A DNA stretch of 5,727 nucleotides from Paracoccaceae bacterium (GTDB taxonomy: Bacteria > Pseudomonadota > Alphaproteobacteria > Rhodobacterales > Rhodobacteraceae): positions 1-5,727 of the forward strand of contig SKWP01000044.1 in the NCBI GenBank assembly GCA_007128865.1, written 5' to 3'. Of this stretch, positions 1 to 5,236 are shown in pieces (position 1 is the first letter of the stretch; each line of letters opens with the position of its first letter). A program made the position numbers and the translations under genes. The notes beneath the pieces were generated by a model. The model saw only the letters and a list, made by a program, of their open reading frames with translations, searched no databases and was not told where the DNA came from.

Positions 1-60
1 TCTGCCCCCCGGCGCCCCTTCGGTGCGCTCCCCCCGAGGATATTTTTCCAAAGATGAAAT
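1..60. repeat. Rhodobacterales-type intergenic element (GC hairpin plus AT-rich tail)
   Basis: The stretch has three parts. First is a C-rich run (4-10) directly after TCT at the window edge. Second is an imperfect hairpin: GCGCCC at 12-17 faces GTGCGC at 23-28 around a CTTCG loop, with one C-T mismatch. Third is CCCCCCGAGGATATTT, then TTCCAAAGATGAAA (30-59). I recall near-identical 'CCCCCGAGGATATTT...AAAGATGAA' tails behind GC hairpins in many Rhodobacterales intergenic regions; that is memory, not a search. It may act as a transcription terminator for an upstream gene or be a REP-like repeat. The ATG at 54 lies inside this tail and is not taken as a gene start. Confidence 0.55.
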
Positions 61-86
61 GCGCAGCCGCGCGTGGGAGCAGGGAC

Positions 87-115
87 TTGCGCGCCTGCGC
101 CCGCGCGCATAGGCT
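87..115 (+). promoter_or_regulatory. Candidate promoter of the clpP-like gene
   Basis: TTGCGC (87-92) is followed after 17 bp by TAGGCT (110-115). Each hexamer matches the sigma70 consensus at three of six positions, including TTG and TA...T. Transcription would begin near 122 and give a leader of about 22 nt that contains the ribosome binding site. The same bases can be read as CTTG (86-89) with CATA (108-111), which is reminiscent of alphaproteobacterial heat-shock (RpoH) promoters. The match is too weak to choose between the two readings. Confidence 0.35.
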
Positions 116-143
116 CCGCGGTGGATCGCGACAGGGGGCATTC

Positions 144-761
144 ATGATCGCAAGGCATCACGCTGCGGGGCTTGACGACGAGGACGAAAAGCCCGACGCG
201 GCGCCGCGGACGGCCTCGCATGTGGTCGACAAGCATCTTTTCGACGCCCGCACGGTGCTGATTACCGGGCAGATCAACCAGGAGCTTGCCAAGACCACGG
301 TGGCGCGCCTGATCGCGCTTTCGCAGGTGTCACGGGATCCGATCAACGTCGTCGTTTCCTCGCCCGGCGGGCATGTTGAATCGGGCGACATGATTCACGA
401 TATCATCCGTTTCGTGGAGGCGCCGGTCAACATGATCGGCACCGGCTGGGTCGCCTCGGCGGGGGCGCTGATCTTTGTCGCGGTACCGCGTGAACGCCGC
501 TACTGCACGCCGAATACGCGGTTCCTTCTGCACCAGCCGTCCGGGGGCGCCGGGGGGCCGGCCACCGATATCGGCATTCAGGCGCGCGAGATCATCAAGA
601 TGCGCGACCGGTTGAACCGCATCTTTGCCGAGGCCACGGGCCAGCCGGTCGAGAAGATCGAAAAGGACACCGACCGCGACCACTGGATGAACCCCGAAGA
701 GGCGATAGCCTACGGGCTGCTCGGGCGCGTGGTGGCGCGGGCCTCCGACATCACCGGCTGA
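144..761 (+). CDS. ClpP-family serine peptidase, divergent orphan paralog
   Basis: This 205-residue protein belongs to the ClpP peptidase family (S14), the barrel-shaped proteolytic chamber that works with AAA+ unfoldases in the cytoplasm. E. coli ClpP has 207 residues. From the SPGG motif (73-76) to the C-terminus it aligns without gaps to E. coli ClpP. The nucleophile is Ser105 in GWVASAGA, His130 lies in LLHQPSGG and Asp179 in DTDRDHW, so the triad and its spacing are intact. The oxyanion region SPGG and the handle-helix segment (ATDIGIQAREI, then GQPVEKIEKDTDRD) are also kept. The first 30 or so residues are acidic and do not resemble the axial-loop sequence of housekeeping ClpP. Several residues of the ClpX/ClpA docking pocket are changed (see findings). 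The start at 144 is chosen because AGGGGG (133-138) lies 5 nt upstream; an open frame back to 54 has no family similarity. It is probably transcribed with the lectin gene 24 bp downstream. The family is sure; the partner ATPase is unknown. Confidence 0.92.
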   Translation: MIARHHAAGLDDEDEKPDAAPRTASHVVDKHLFDARTVLITGQINQELAKTTVARLIALSQVSRDPINVVVSSPGGHVESGDMIHDIIRFVEAPVNMIGTGWVASAGALIFVAVPRERRYCTPNTRFLLHQPSGGAGGPATDIGIQAREIIKMRDRLNRIFAEATGQPVEKIEKDTDRDHWMNPEEAIAYGLLGRVVARASDITG

Positions 762-785
762 GCCGGCGGCAGGGCAGGGCGGGGC

Positions 786-1133
786 ATGCGTCGGATCGGC
801 AGCCAGCTTCTGGGCATCGACCGGGGCGAGGTGACGATGTTCGAGGATTACCGCGATGGCGGGCCTATGTGGGCCGGCCAGGGCGCGCGTGCGGTGCGGC
901 AAAGGGTGTCGTTTTCGGCCCGTTTCCATGAACAGCCGGTGGTGAGCCTCGGCATCGCCATGCTCGACACCCATTGCGCGGCCAATCTGCGTGTCGATGT
1001 CAGGGCCGAAAATGTGGGGCTTGCCGGGTTCGATGCGGTGCTTTCCACCTGGGGGGACAGCCGCATCGCCCAGGCGCGGCTGCACTGGACAGCCCTTGGC
1101 GCCCTCAAGCACGAGGAAGACTGGCAGCTCTGA
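786..1133 (+). CDS. H-type lectin domain protein (small, function unknown)
   Basis: The product is 115 residues with no signal peptide or membrane segment, so it is probably cytoplasmic. Residues about 38-105 match the H-type lectin fold known from snail agglutinin and the discoidin C-terminal domain. The visible family pattern is VSFSARF (41-47), PVVSLGIAMLD (51-61), an Asn at 67, ENV (75-77), GF (81-82), then TWGDSRIA and HWTALG (88-105). In eukaryotes this domain forms trimers and binds N-acetylgalactosamine or related sugars; I cannot verify the sugar-contact residues here. The short N-terminal part (1-37, with EDYRDGGPMW) is typical of the small stand-alone alphaproteobacterial versions as I remember them. 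AGGG (776-779) precedes the ATG by 6 nt. It follows the clpP-like gene closely, suggesting a two-gene operon, and ends tail to tail with prs. Its role in bacteria is not established, and sugar binding should not be assumed. Confidence 0.82.
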   Translation: MRRIGSQLLGIDRGEVTMFEDYRDGGPMWAGQGARAVRQRVSFSARFHEQPVVSLGIAMLDTHCAANLRVDVRAENVGLAGFDAVLSTWGDSRIAQARLHWTALGALKHEEDWQL

Positions 1134-1143
1134 AGCGGCCCTG

Positions 1144-2163
1144 TCAGCCGCGCCGGATCATGCCCTCGTAGATCGGGGCCAGGGTTTCGTCGTCAAACAG
1201 CGACGATACCGAGGTGCCGCTCCAGGTGTTCAGGATCGCCTGAGCAAACAACGGCGCGGTCGGCAGGATACGGATATTGCCCGCGGACTGGACCGCATCG
1301 GTGGGCTCGATCGAGTCGGTGATGACAAGGGACTTCATCGCCGATTTGGTGATGCGCTCCACCGCCGGACCCGACAGCACGCCATGGGTGATGTAGGCGT
1401 GCACTTCCTTGGCCCCTTCGGACATCAGCAGGTCGGCGGCCTTTACCAGCGTTCCGGCGGTGTCGCAGATGTCATCGACGATGATGCAGGTCTTGCCGGC
1501 AACCTCGCCGATGACGGTCATTTCGTCCACCTCTCCGGGGTTGGAGCGGCGCTTGTCGACGATTGCCAGGCCACAATGGACGCGCTTGGCAAGCTCGCGG
1601 GCGCGGGCAACGCCGCCGACATCGGGCGAAACGACGATGAGCTCGTTCAGGCGGCCGTAGAACTGGCTCATCAGGTCCATGGCAAAGATCGGCGCCGCAT
1701 AGAGGTTGTCGACCGGAATATCGAAGAACCCCTGAAGCTGGGCTGCGTGCAGATCGAGGGTGAGCACCCGCTCGACCCCTGCCTGTACGATCAGGTTGGC
1801 CACCAGCTTGGCCGAGATGGGCGTGCGGGCCTTGGTGCGGCGATCCTGCCGGGCGTAGCCGAAATAGGGCATCACCGCGGTGATCCGCGCTGCCGAAGAC
1901 CGGCGCAGCGCATCGGCGATGATCAGCAGTTCCATCAGGTTGTCGTTGGCGGGGTTCGATGTGGGCTGGATGATGAACATGTCCTCGCCGCGGACATTCT
2001 CGAACACCTCGACGAAGATCTCCTGATCGTTGAAACGTTCGACCCGTGCATCCACAAGGCCGACCTGCATGCCCCGCAACAGCGACATGCGCCGGGCTAT
2101 GGCACGCGCGAGGCTCTTGTTGGCATTGCCGGCAATGAGCTTGGGTTCGGAGATCACGGGCAT
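1144..2163 (-). CDS. prs: Ribose-phosphate pyrophosphokinase (PRPP synthetase)
   Basis: This enzyme transfers pyrophosphate from ATP to ribose 5-phosphate, making PRPP for purine, pyrimidine, NAD, histidine and tryptophan synthesis. The 339-residue protein is complete and class I in type. Motifs in order are FNDQEIFVE (44-52) and [11 protein letters not shown] (99-109) for ATP, DLHAAQ (137-142) with the metal-binding His139, [12 protein letters not shown] (177-188), the catalytic loop starting at KRR (204-206), and the PRPP-binding signature [11 protein letters not shown] (229-239). Length is slightly above the E. coli enzyme (315) and as I expect for alphaproteobacteria. ATG at 2163 is chosen over in-frame ATG 2178 and TTG 2253 for two reasons: AGGA (2171-2174) sits 7 nt upstream of 2163, and [13 protein letters not shown] matches the usual N-terminus. 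It diverges from the isomerase gene and appears monocistronic here. Confidence 0.97.
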   Translation of the reverse strand: MPVISEPKLIAGNANKSLARAIARRMSLLRGMQVGLVDARVERFNDQEIFVEVFENVRGEDMFIIQPTSNPANDNLMELLIIADALRRSSAARITAVMPYFGYARQDRRTKARTPISAKLVANLIVQAGVERVLTLDLHAAQLQGFFDIPVDNLYAAPIFAMDLMSQFYGRLNELIVVSPDVGGVARARELAKRVHCGLAIVDKRRSNPGEVDEMTVIGEVAGKTCIIVDDICDTAGTLVKAADLLMSEGAKEVHAYITHGVLSGPAVERITKSAMKSLVITDSIEPTDAVQSAGNIRILPTAPLFAQAILNTWSGTSVSSLFDDETLAPIYEGMIRRG

Positions 2164-2170
2164 GGTCGGG

Positions 2171-2174
2171 TCCT
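2171..2174 (-). promoter_or_regulatory. Ribosome binding site deciding the prs start
   Basis: Read on the minus strand this is AGGA, 7 nt before ATG 2163. The alternative ATG at 2178 has only pyrimidine-rich sequence (CCCTCCC) ahead of it, so the shorter 339-residue form is preferred. Confidence 0.65.
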
Positions 2175-2185
2175 GCATCGGGAGG

Positions 2186-2203
2186 GCTGCGCCGCGGCGC
2201 AGC
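2186..2203. repeat. 18-bp perfect palindrome in the prs leader
   Basis: GCTGCGCCGCGGCGCAGC is identical to its own reverse complement over all 18 bases; the next pair out (G2185, A2204) breaks the symmetry. It lies 22 bp ahead of the prs ATG, inside the presumed 5' untranslated region and before the Shine-Dalgarno sequence, and just upstream of the -35 box of the opposite promoter. It could be a binding site for a dimeric regulator or a leader hairpin. GC-rich DNA produces palindromes more often than balanced DNA, so function is unproven. Confidence 0.5.
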
Positions 2204-2218
2204 AGGGGATTCGGTGCG

Positions 2219-2246
2219 TTGACACCCGATAGCACTGCGATAGGGT
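2219..2246 (+). promoter_or_regulatory. Candidate sigma70 promoter of the isomerase-rnr unit
   Basis: A perfect TTGACA -35 box (2219-2224) is followed by a 16-bp spacer and TAGGGT (2241-2246), which keeps the important T, A and final T of the -10 box. Transcription would start near 2253, leaving a leader of about 16 nt that carries AGGAG before the ATG at 2269. It is the best-looking promoter in the window. Confidence 0.6.
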
Positions 2247-2253
2247 CTTGCAA
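2226..2253 (-). promoter_or_regulatory. Candidate prs promoter
   Basis: On the minus strand TTGCAA (2253-2248) is followed after 16 bp by TATCGG (2231-2226). The -35 box matches consensus at four of six positions and the -10 box at three of six. Transcription would begin near 2219, giving a prs leader of about 56 nt that includes the 18-bp palindrome. It overlaps the opposite promoter almost completely. Confidence 0.35.
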
Positions 2254-2258
2254 ACCGC

Positions 2259-2263
2259 AGGAG
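2259..2263 (+). promoter_or_regulatory. Ribosome binding site deciding the isomerase start
   Basis: AGGAG lies 5 nt ahead of ATG 2269. This supports that start over the in-frame TTG at 2248, which would add seven residues and has no such site. Confidence 0.7.
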
Positions 2264-2268
2264 CAGGA

Positions 2269-2883
2269 ATGGCCGTGACCGTCATCGAGTATTTTCTGAC
2301 CCCCATGTCACCCTGGGTGTTCATGGCGGGAAGCCGCCCGGCCGAGATTGCCGCGCGCCACGGTGCATCGCTGGTCTATCGGCCGGCCGACCCCGGGGTG
2401 GTGTTTTCCCGGACCGGGGGGCTGCCGCTGGCCCAGCGGCATGAAAGCCGCCGTGCCTACAGGTTGCAGGAATTGCGCCGCTGGTCGGCCCGGCTGGGTG
2501 TGCCGCTCAACCTGCAGCCGCGGCATTTTCCGACCAATACCGCGCCGGCCTCCTATGCGCTGATTGCCGCCCAGGCCGCTGGCGGCGGCGATCTTGCCGT
2601 GCTGTTGCAGGGGCTGGGGCGCGCCATGTGGGTCGATGAGCGTGATATCGCCGAAGACGACGTCATCCGCGCGTGCCTGCAGGCCGCCGGCTTTGACCCC
2701 GGCCTTGCCGACAGGGGGCTACTTGCGGGCGCCGAAGCCTATGCCGCCAATACCGAGGAAGCGGTTGCGCGGGGGGTGTTCGGATTTCCCTTCTTCATCG
2801 TCGGGTCCGAAATGTTCTGGGGGCAGGACCGGCTCGACTTTCTCGATGCGCATCTGGCCGCGGCAGGTGCGGGCAAGGCGTAG
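2269..2883 (+). CDS. 2-hydroxychromene-2-carboxylate isomerase-like protein (DsbA fold)
   Basis: The 204-residue protein belongs to the DsbA-fold, kappa-class glutathione transferase / HCCA isomerase group (NahD type). Such enzymes use glutathione to isomerise 2-hydroxychromene-2-carboxylate in naphthalene breakdown, but most genomic members sit outside any such pathway and have unknown substrates. Visible marks are the N-terminal strand [16 protein letters not shown], where Ser14-Pro15 occupies the catalytic Ser-Pro position; the helical insert with HFPTNTAPA (87-94); and the C-terminal half [11 protein letters not shown] (169-179), with Pro174 as the expected cis-proline, followed by [12 protein letters not shown] (181-192). 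There is no CXXC motif, which argues against a disulfide oxidoreductase, and no signal peptide, so it is cytoplasmic. No aromatic-degradation gene is nearby. The gene precedes rnr by 46 bp on the same strand and is probably co-transcribed with it. Confidence 0.85.
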   Translation: MAVTVIEYFLTPMSPWVFMAGSRPAEIAARHGASLVYRPADPGVVFSRTGGLPLAQRHESRRAYRLQELRRWSARLGVPLNLQPRHFPTNTAPASYALIAAQAAGGGDLAVLLQGLGRAMWVDERDIAEDDVIRACLQAAGFDPGLADRGLLAGAEAYAANTEEAVARGVFGFPFFIVGSEMFWGQDRLDFLDAHLAAAGAGKA

Positions 2884-2894
2884 CGCTTTGGCCC

Positions 2895-2923
2895 ATGACC
2901 TTGCCGGCGCCGCGTGCTAGGGC
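2895..2923 (+). promoter_or_regulatory. Possible internal promoter directly ahead of rnr
   Basis: ATGACC (2895-2900) and TAGGGC (2918-2923) are separated by 17 bp. The -35 box matches consensus at four of six positions and the -10 box at only two, though it resembles the TAGGGT and TAGGCT boxes proposed for the two other plus-strand units. Initiation would fall at about 2930, on or next to the rnr ATG, implying a leaderless or nearly leaderless message. Confidence 0.25.
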
Positions 2924-2929
2924 GGGGCG

Positions 2930-5161
2930 ATGACGCGCCTGCCTTCCAGAGAAGACATCCTCGGCTGGATTGCCGATAACCCCGCCCGCGCCGGCCGGCG
3001 CGACGTTGCGCGGGCCTTCGGGCTCAAGGGGGCTGCCCGGGCAGAGCTCGGACGGCTGCTGCGCGAGATGGAGGCCGAAGGCGCGCTTGCCCCGCGCCAC
3101 GACCGCCGGCGCGAAGCCGGTGGCCTGCCGCCCGTTGCGGTGCTGGAAGTGACCGGCGCCGATGATGACGGCGACCTGTTCGCGCGACCGCTGGGCCGGC
3201 CCGGCGCCGAACCGCAAGACGGTGTGCGCATCATGGTCCTGCCGCGCGGGGACGGGCCGGCACTGGCCACCGGCGACCGGTTTCTGGCGCGGATAACCGA
3301 ATCGCCCGGACCCGATCACAGCCATGTCGCGCGGCCGATGCGCCTGATCGGGGCCGGGCCGCGTCGGGTTCTGGGCATCTTCCGCGCCGGCGCCGAGGGC
3401 GGCACGATCCTGCCGGTGGACAAGGGCAGCGATACGGTGTGGCGGGTGCCGCCGGGCGCGATGGGTGAGGCGCGCGACGGCGAACTGGTCGAGGCCGAGG
3501 CGACGGGGCCCGCAGGCCGGCTGGGGGCGCCGCGGGCACGCATCCTTGCCCGGCTGGGCGATCCCGGGGCGCCGCGGGCGATATCGCTGATTGCCATCCA
3601 CCAGCACGGCATTCCCGATGTGTTTCCCGATGCGGTGCTGGCCGAGGCAGAGGCGGCAAAGGCATCGGGGCTTGAGGGCCGCTCGGATCTGCGCATCCTG
3701 CCCTTCGTCACCATCGACCCCGCTGATGCGCGCGACCATGACGACGCGGTGCATGCCCACCCCGACGACGATCCGGAAAACCCCGATGGCCATGTCGTCT
3801 GGGTTGCAATCGCCGATGTGGCGGCCTTCGTCCCGTCGGGTTCCGAACTGGACCGCGAGGCCCGGCGGCGCGGCAATTCCACCTACTTTCCCGATCGCGT
3901 CGTTCCCATGCTGCCCGAGAGGCTTTCGGCCGATCTGTGCTCGCTCCGTCCGGCCGAGGACCGCGCCGTGATCGCGGTACGGATGGTTCTGGATGCGAAC
4001 GGAAACAAGATTGCGCATCGCTTCGAACGCGGGGTGATCCGGTCCTGTGCGCGGCTCAGCTATCGCGCCATGCAGGACGCGGCCGATGGCCAGCCCGACG
4101 AAATGGCCGCACCGTTGCTGGACGATGTGATCGCCCCGCTATGGGCGGCATGGCGCGCCGCAGCCCGCGCCCGGGCAGCCCGCGAACCGCTGGAGATCGA
4201 GCTTCCCGAACGGCGCATCGAGCTGACCGAGGACGGTCGGGTGGCCTCGGTCGCGTTTCGCGAAAGGCTGGAGGCACACCGGCTGATCGAGGATTTCATG
4301 GTGCTGGCCAATGTCGCCGCCGCCGAGGAACTGATCGACCGCCGCAGCCCGCTGCTGTTTCGCGTCCACGAGGAACCCGCCCCGGAAAAGATCGACGCGT
4401 TGCGCGAACTTGCCCGTGCTTCCGGGCTTGTTCTTGCGAAAGGTCAGGTGCTGCGGACGCGGCATCTGAACCGGCTGCTGGCCCAGGCCGAGGGCACCGA
4501 GGCCGATGAGCTGATCAACATGGCCACCCTGCGGTCGATGTCGCAGGCCTATTACCATCCGCAGAACCTTGGCCATTTCGGTCTGGCGCTGAAGGCCTAT
4601 GCGCATTTCACCTCGCCGATCCGGCGCTATGCGGATCTTGTCGTGCACCGGGCGCTGATTGCCGCGCATCACTGGCCGGGCGGCGGCGATCTGACCCCCG
4701 ATGACGTGGAGCGCCTGGAAGCCACCGCGCTGCGCATTTCCGAGGCTGAACGGCGTTCCATGACTGCCGAGCGCGACACCTCTGACCGCTATCTTGCCGC
4801 CTGGCTTGCGGAACGTGTGGGCAGCGAGTTTCCGGGCCGGGTTTCGGGCGTGGCCCGTTTCGGGCTGTTCGTTAAGCTTGACGAGACCGGCGCCGACGGG
4901 CTGGTGCCGGTGCGCAGCCTCGGGCAGGAATATTTCCGCCACGATGCCGAGGCCCAGACGCTGACCGGCGTCGACAGCGGGTTTTCCATCGGGCTCGGGG
5001 CGCGGGTTCTGGTGCGGCTTGCCGAGGCGGCGCCGCACAGCGGCGGGCTGCTTCTGGAACTGCTCGAAGTGGCGGGCAAGCCGGTGCCGCGCGCATCCGC
5101 CCGGGGCCGCAAGCCGGGCAGGTCCAGGCAGGGCCGCAAGGCGGCACGCACCCGGCGATGA
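2930..5161 (+). CDS. rnr: Ribonuclease R (3'-5' exoribonuclease)
   Basis: RNase R degrades structured RNA from the 3' end in the cytoplasm, in mRNA turnover and in rRNA and tRNA quality control. The 743-residue protein has the full RNase R layout: an N-terminal winged helix (about 5-52), two cold-shock-like domains (about 67-125 and 145-232), the RNB catalytic domain (about 250-580), an S1 RNA-binding domain (about 633-713) and an Arg/Lys-rich tail (717-743). The winged helix and tail distinguish it from RNase II. The active site TIDPADARDHDDAV supplies Asp263, Asp269, Asp271 and Asp272, matching E. coli Asp272, 278, 280 and 281. Tyr319 in NSTYFP is the base-stacking tyrosine, and HFTSPIRRYADLVVHR (559-574) is the conserved RNA-contact segment. 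A 10-bp direct repeat (5104-5113 and 5131-5140) encodes the two GRK units of the tail. The ATG has only a weak GGGG (2924-2927) ahead of it. It lies 46 bp after the isomerase gene and is convergent with cobS. Confidence 0.97.
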   Translation: MTRLPSREDILGWIADNPARAGRRDVARAFGLKGAARAELGRLLREMEAEGALAPRHDRRREAGGLPPVAVLEVTGADDDGDLFARPLGRPGAEPQDGVRIMVLPRGDGPALATGDRFLARITESPGPDHSHVARPMRLIGAGPRRVLGIFRAGAEGGTILPVDKGSDTVWRVPPGAMGEARDGELVEAEATGPAGRLGAPRARILARLGDPGAPRAISLIAIHQHGIPDVFPDAVLAEAEAAKASGLEGRSDLRILPFVTIDPADARDHDDAVHAHPDDDPENPDGHVVWVAIADVAAFVPSGSELDREARRRGNSTYFPDRVVPMLPERLSADLCSLRPAEDRAVIAVRMVLDANGNKIAHRFERGVIRSCARLSYRAMQDAADGQPDEMAAPLLDDVIAPLWAAWRAAARARAAREPLEIELPERRIELTEDGRVASVAFRERLEAHRLIEDFMVLANVAAAEELIDRRSPLLFRVHEEPAPEKIDALRELARASGLVLAKGQVLRTRHLNRLLAQAEGTEADELINMATLRSMSQAYYHPQNLGHFGLALKAYAHFTSPIRRYADLVVHRALIAAHHWPGGGDLTPDDVERLEATALRISEAERRSMTAERDTSDRYLAAWLAERVGSEFPGRVSGVARFGLFVKLDETGADGLVPVRSLGQEYFRHDAEAQTLTGVDSGFSIGLGARVLVRLAEAAPHSGGLLLELLEVAGKPVPRASARGRKPGRSRQGRKAARTRR

Positions 5162-5236
5162 TGCCTGCCGCTGCCAGAGGGTTTGCGAAGCGGTGTGCGC
5201 AGCAGCGCCAAGGCCGAGCGCTCAGGCCCGGGCCGG

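Noticed and set aside
54..143. Extending the ClpP-like protein by 30 residues to ATG 54
   Set aside because: The extension is a low-complexity Arg/Ala sequence starting inside the intergenic repeat, and AGGGGG is well placed for ATG 144.
330..1112. A 260-codon minus-strand frame across the clpP-like and lectin genes
   Set aside because: Rich in Arg, Pro, Gly and His with no family motif; both plus-strand genes have strong family matches and ribosome binding sites.
1135..1151. Five-bp stem with 7-nt loop as a two-way terminator for the lectin gene and prs
   Set aside because: Too short and without a T-run; kept only as a remark in the findings.
991..2232. A 413-codon open frame on the plus strand opposite prs
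   Set aside because: It is the antisense of a clearly recognised PRPP synthetase, shows no domain of its own, and is the kind of long empty frame expected in GC-rich DNA.
2168..2253. Imperfect direct repeat in the prs upstream frame (TTGCAAGACCC and ATGCAGGACCC on the minus strand, 75 nt apart, in frame)
   Set aside because: Nine of eleven matching bases is within chance for this composition and nothing else repeats between the copies.
2269..2883. Calling the isomerase-like gene a DsbA disulfide oxidoreductase
   Set aside because: It has no CXXC motif and no signal peptide; the Ser-Pro active-site position and the GVFGFPFF and FWGQDRLDF motifs fit the HCCA isomerase group.
2795..4018. A 407-codon minus-strand frame inside rnr, and similar frames at 4139-5038
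   Set aside because: Antisense shadows of RNase R, whose motifs are continuous through all domains; no frameshift in rnr suggests another reading.
5205..5236. Terminator-like symmetry between rnr and cobS (GAGCGCTC at 5216-5223, GGCC arms at 5212-5215 and 5225-5228, GGCCCGGGCC at 5225-5234)
   Set aside because: The stems are short and overlapping, and no T-run follows on either strand, so an intrinsic terminator cannot be claimed.
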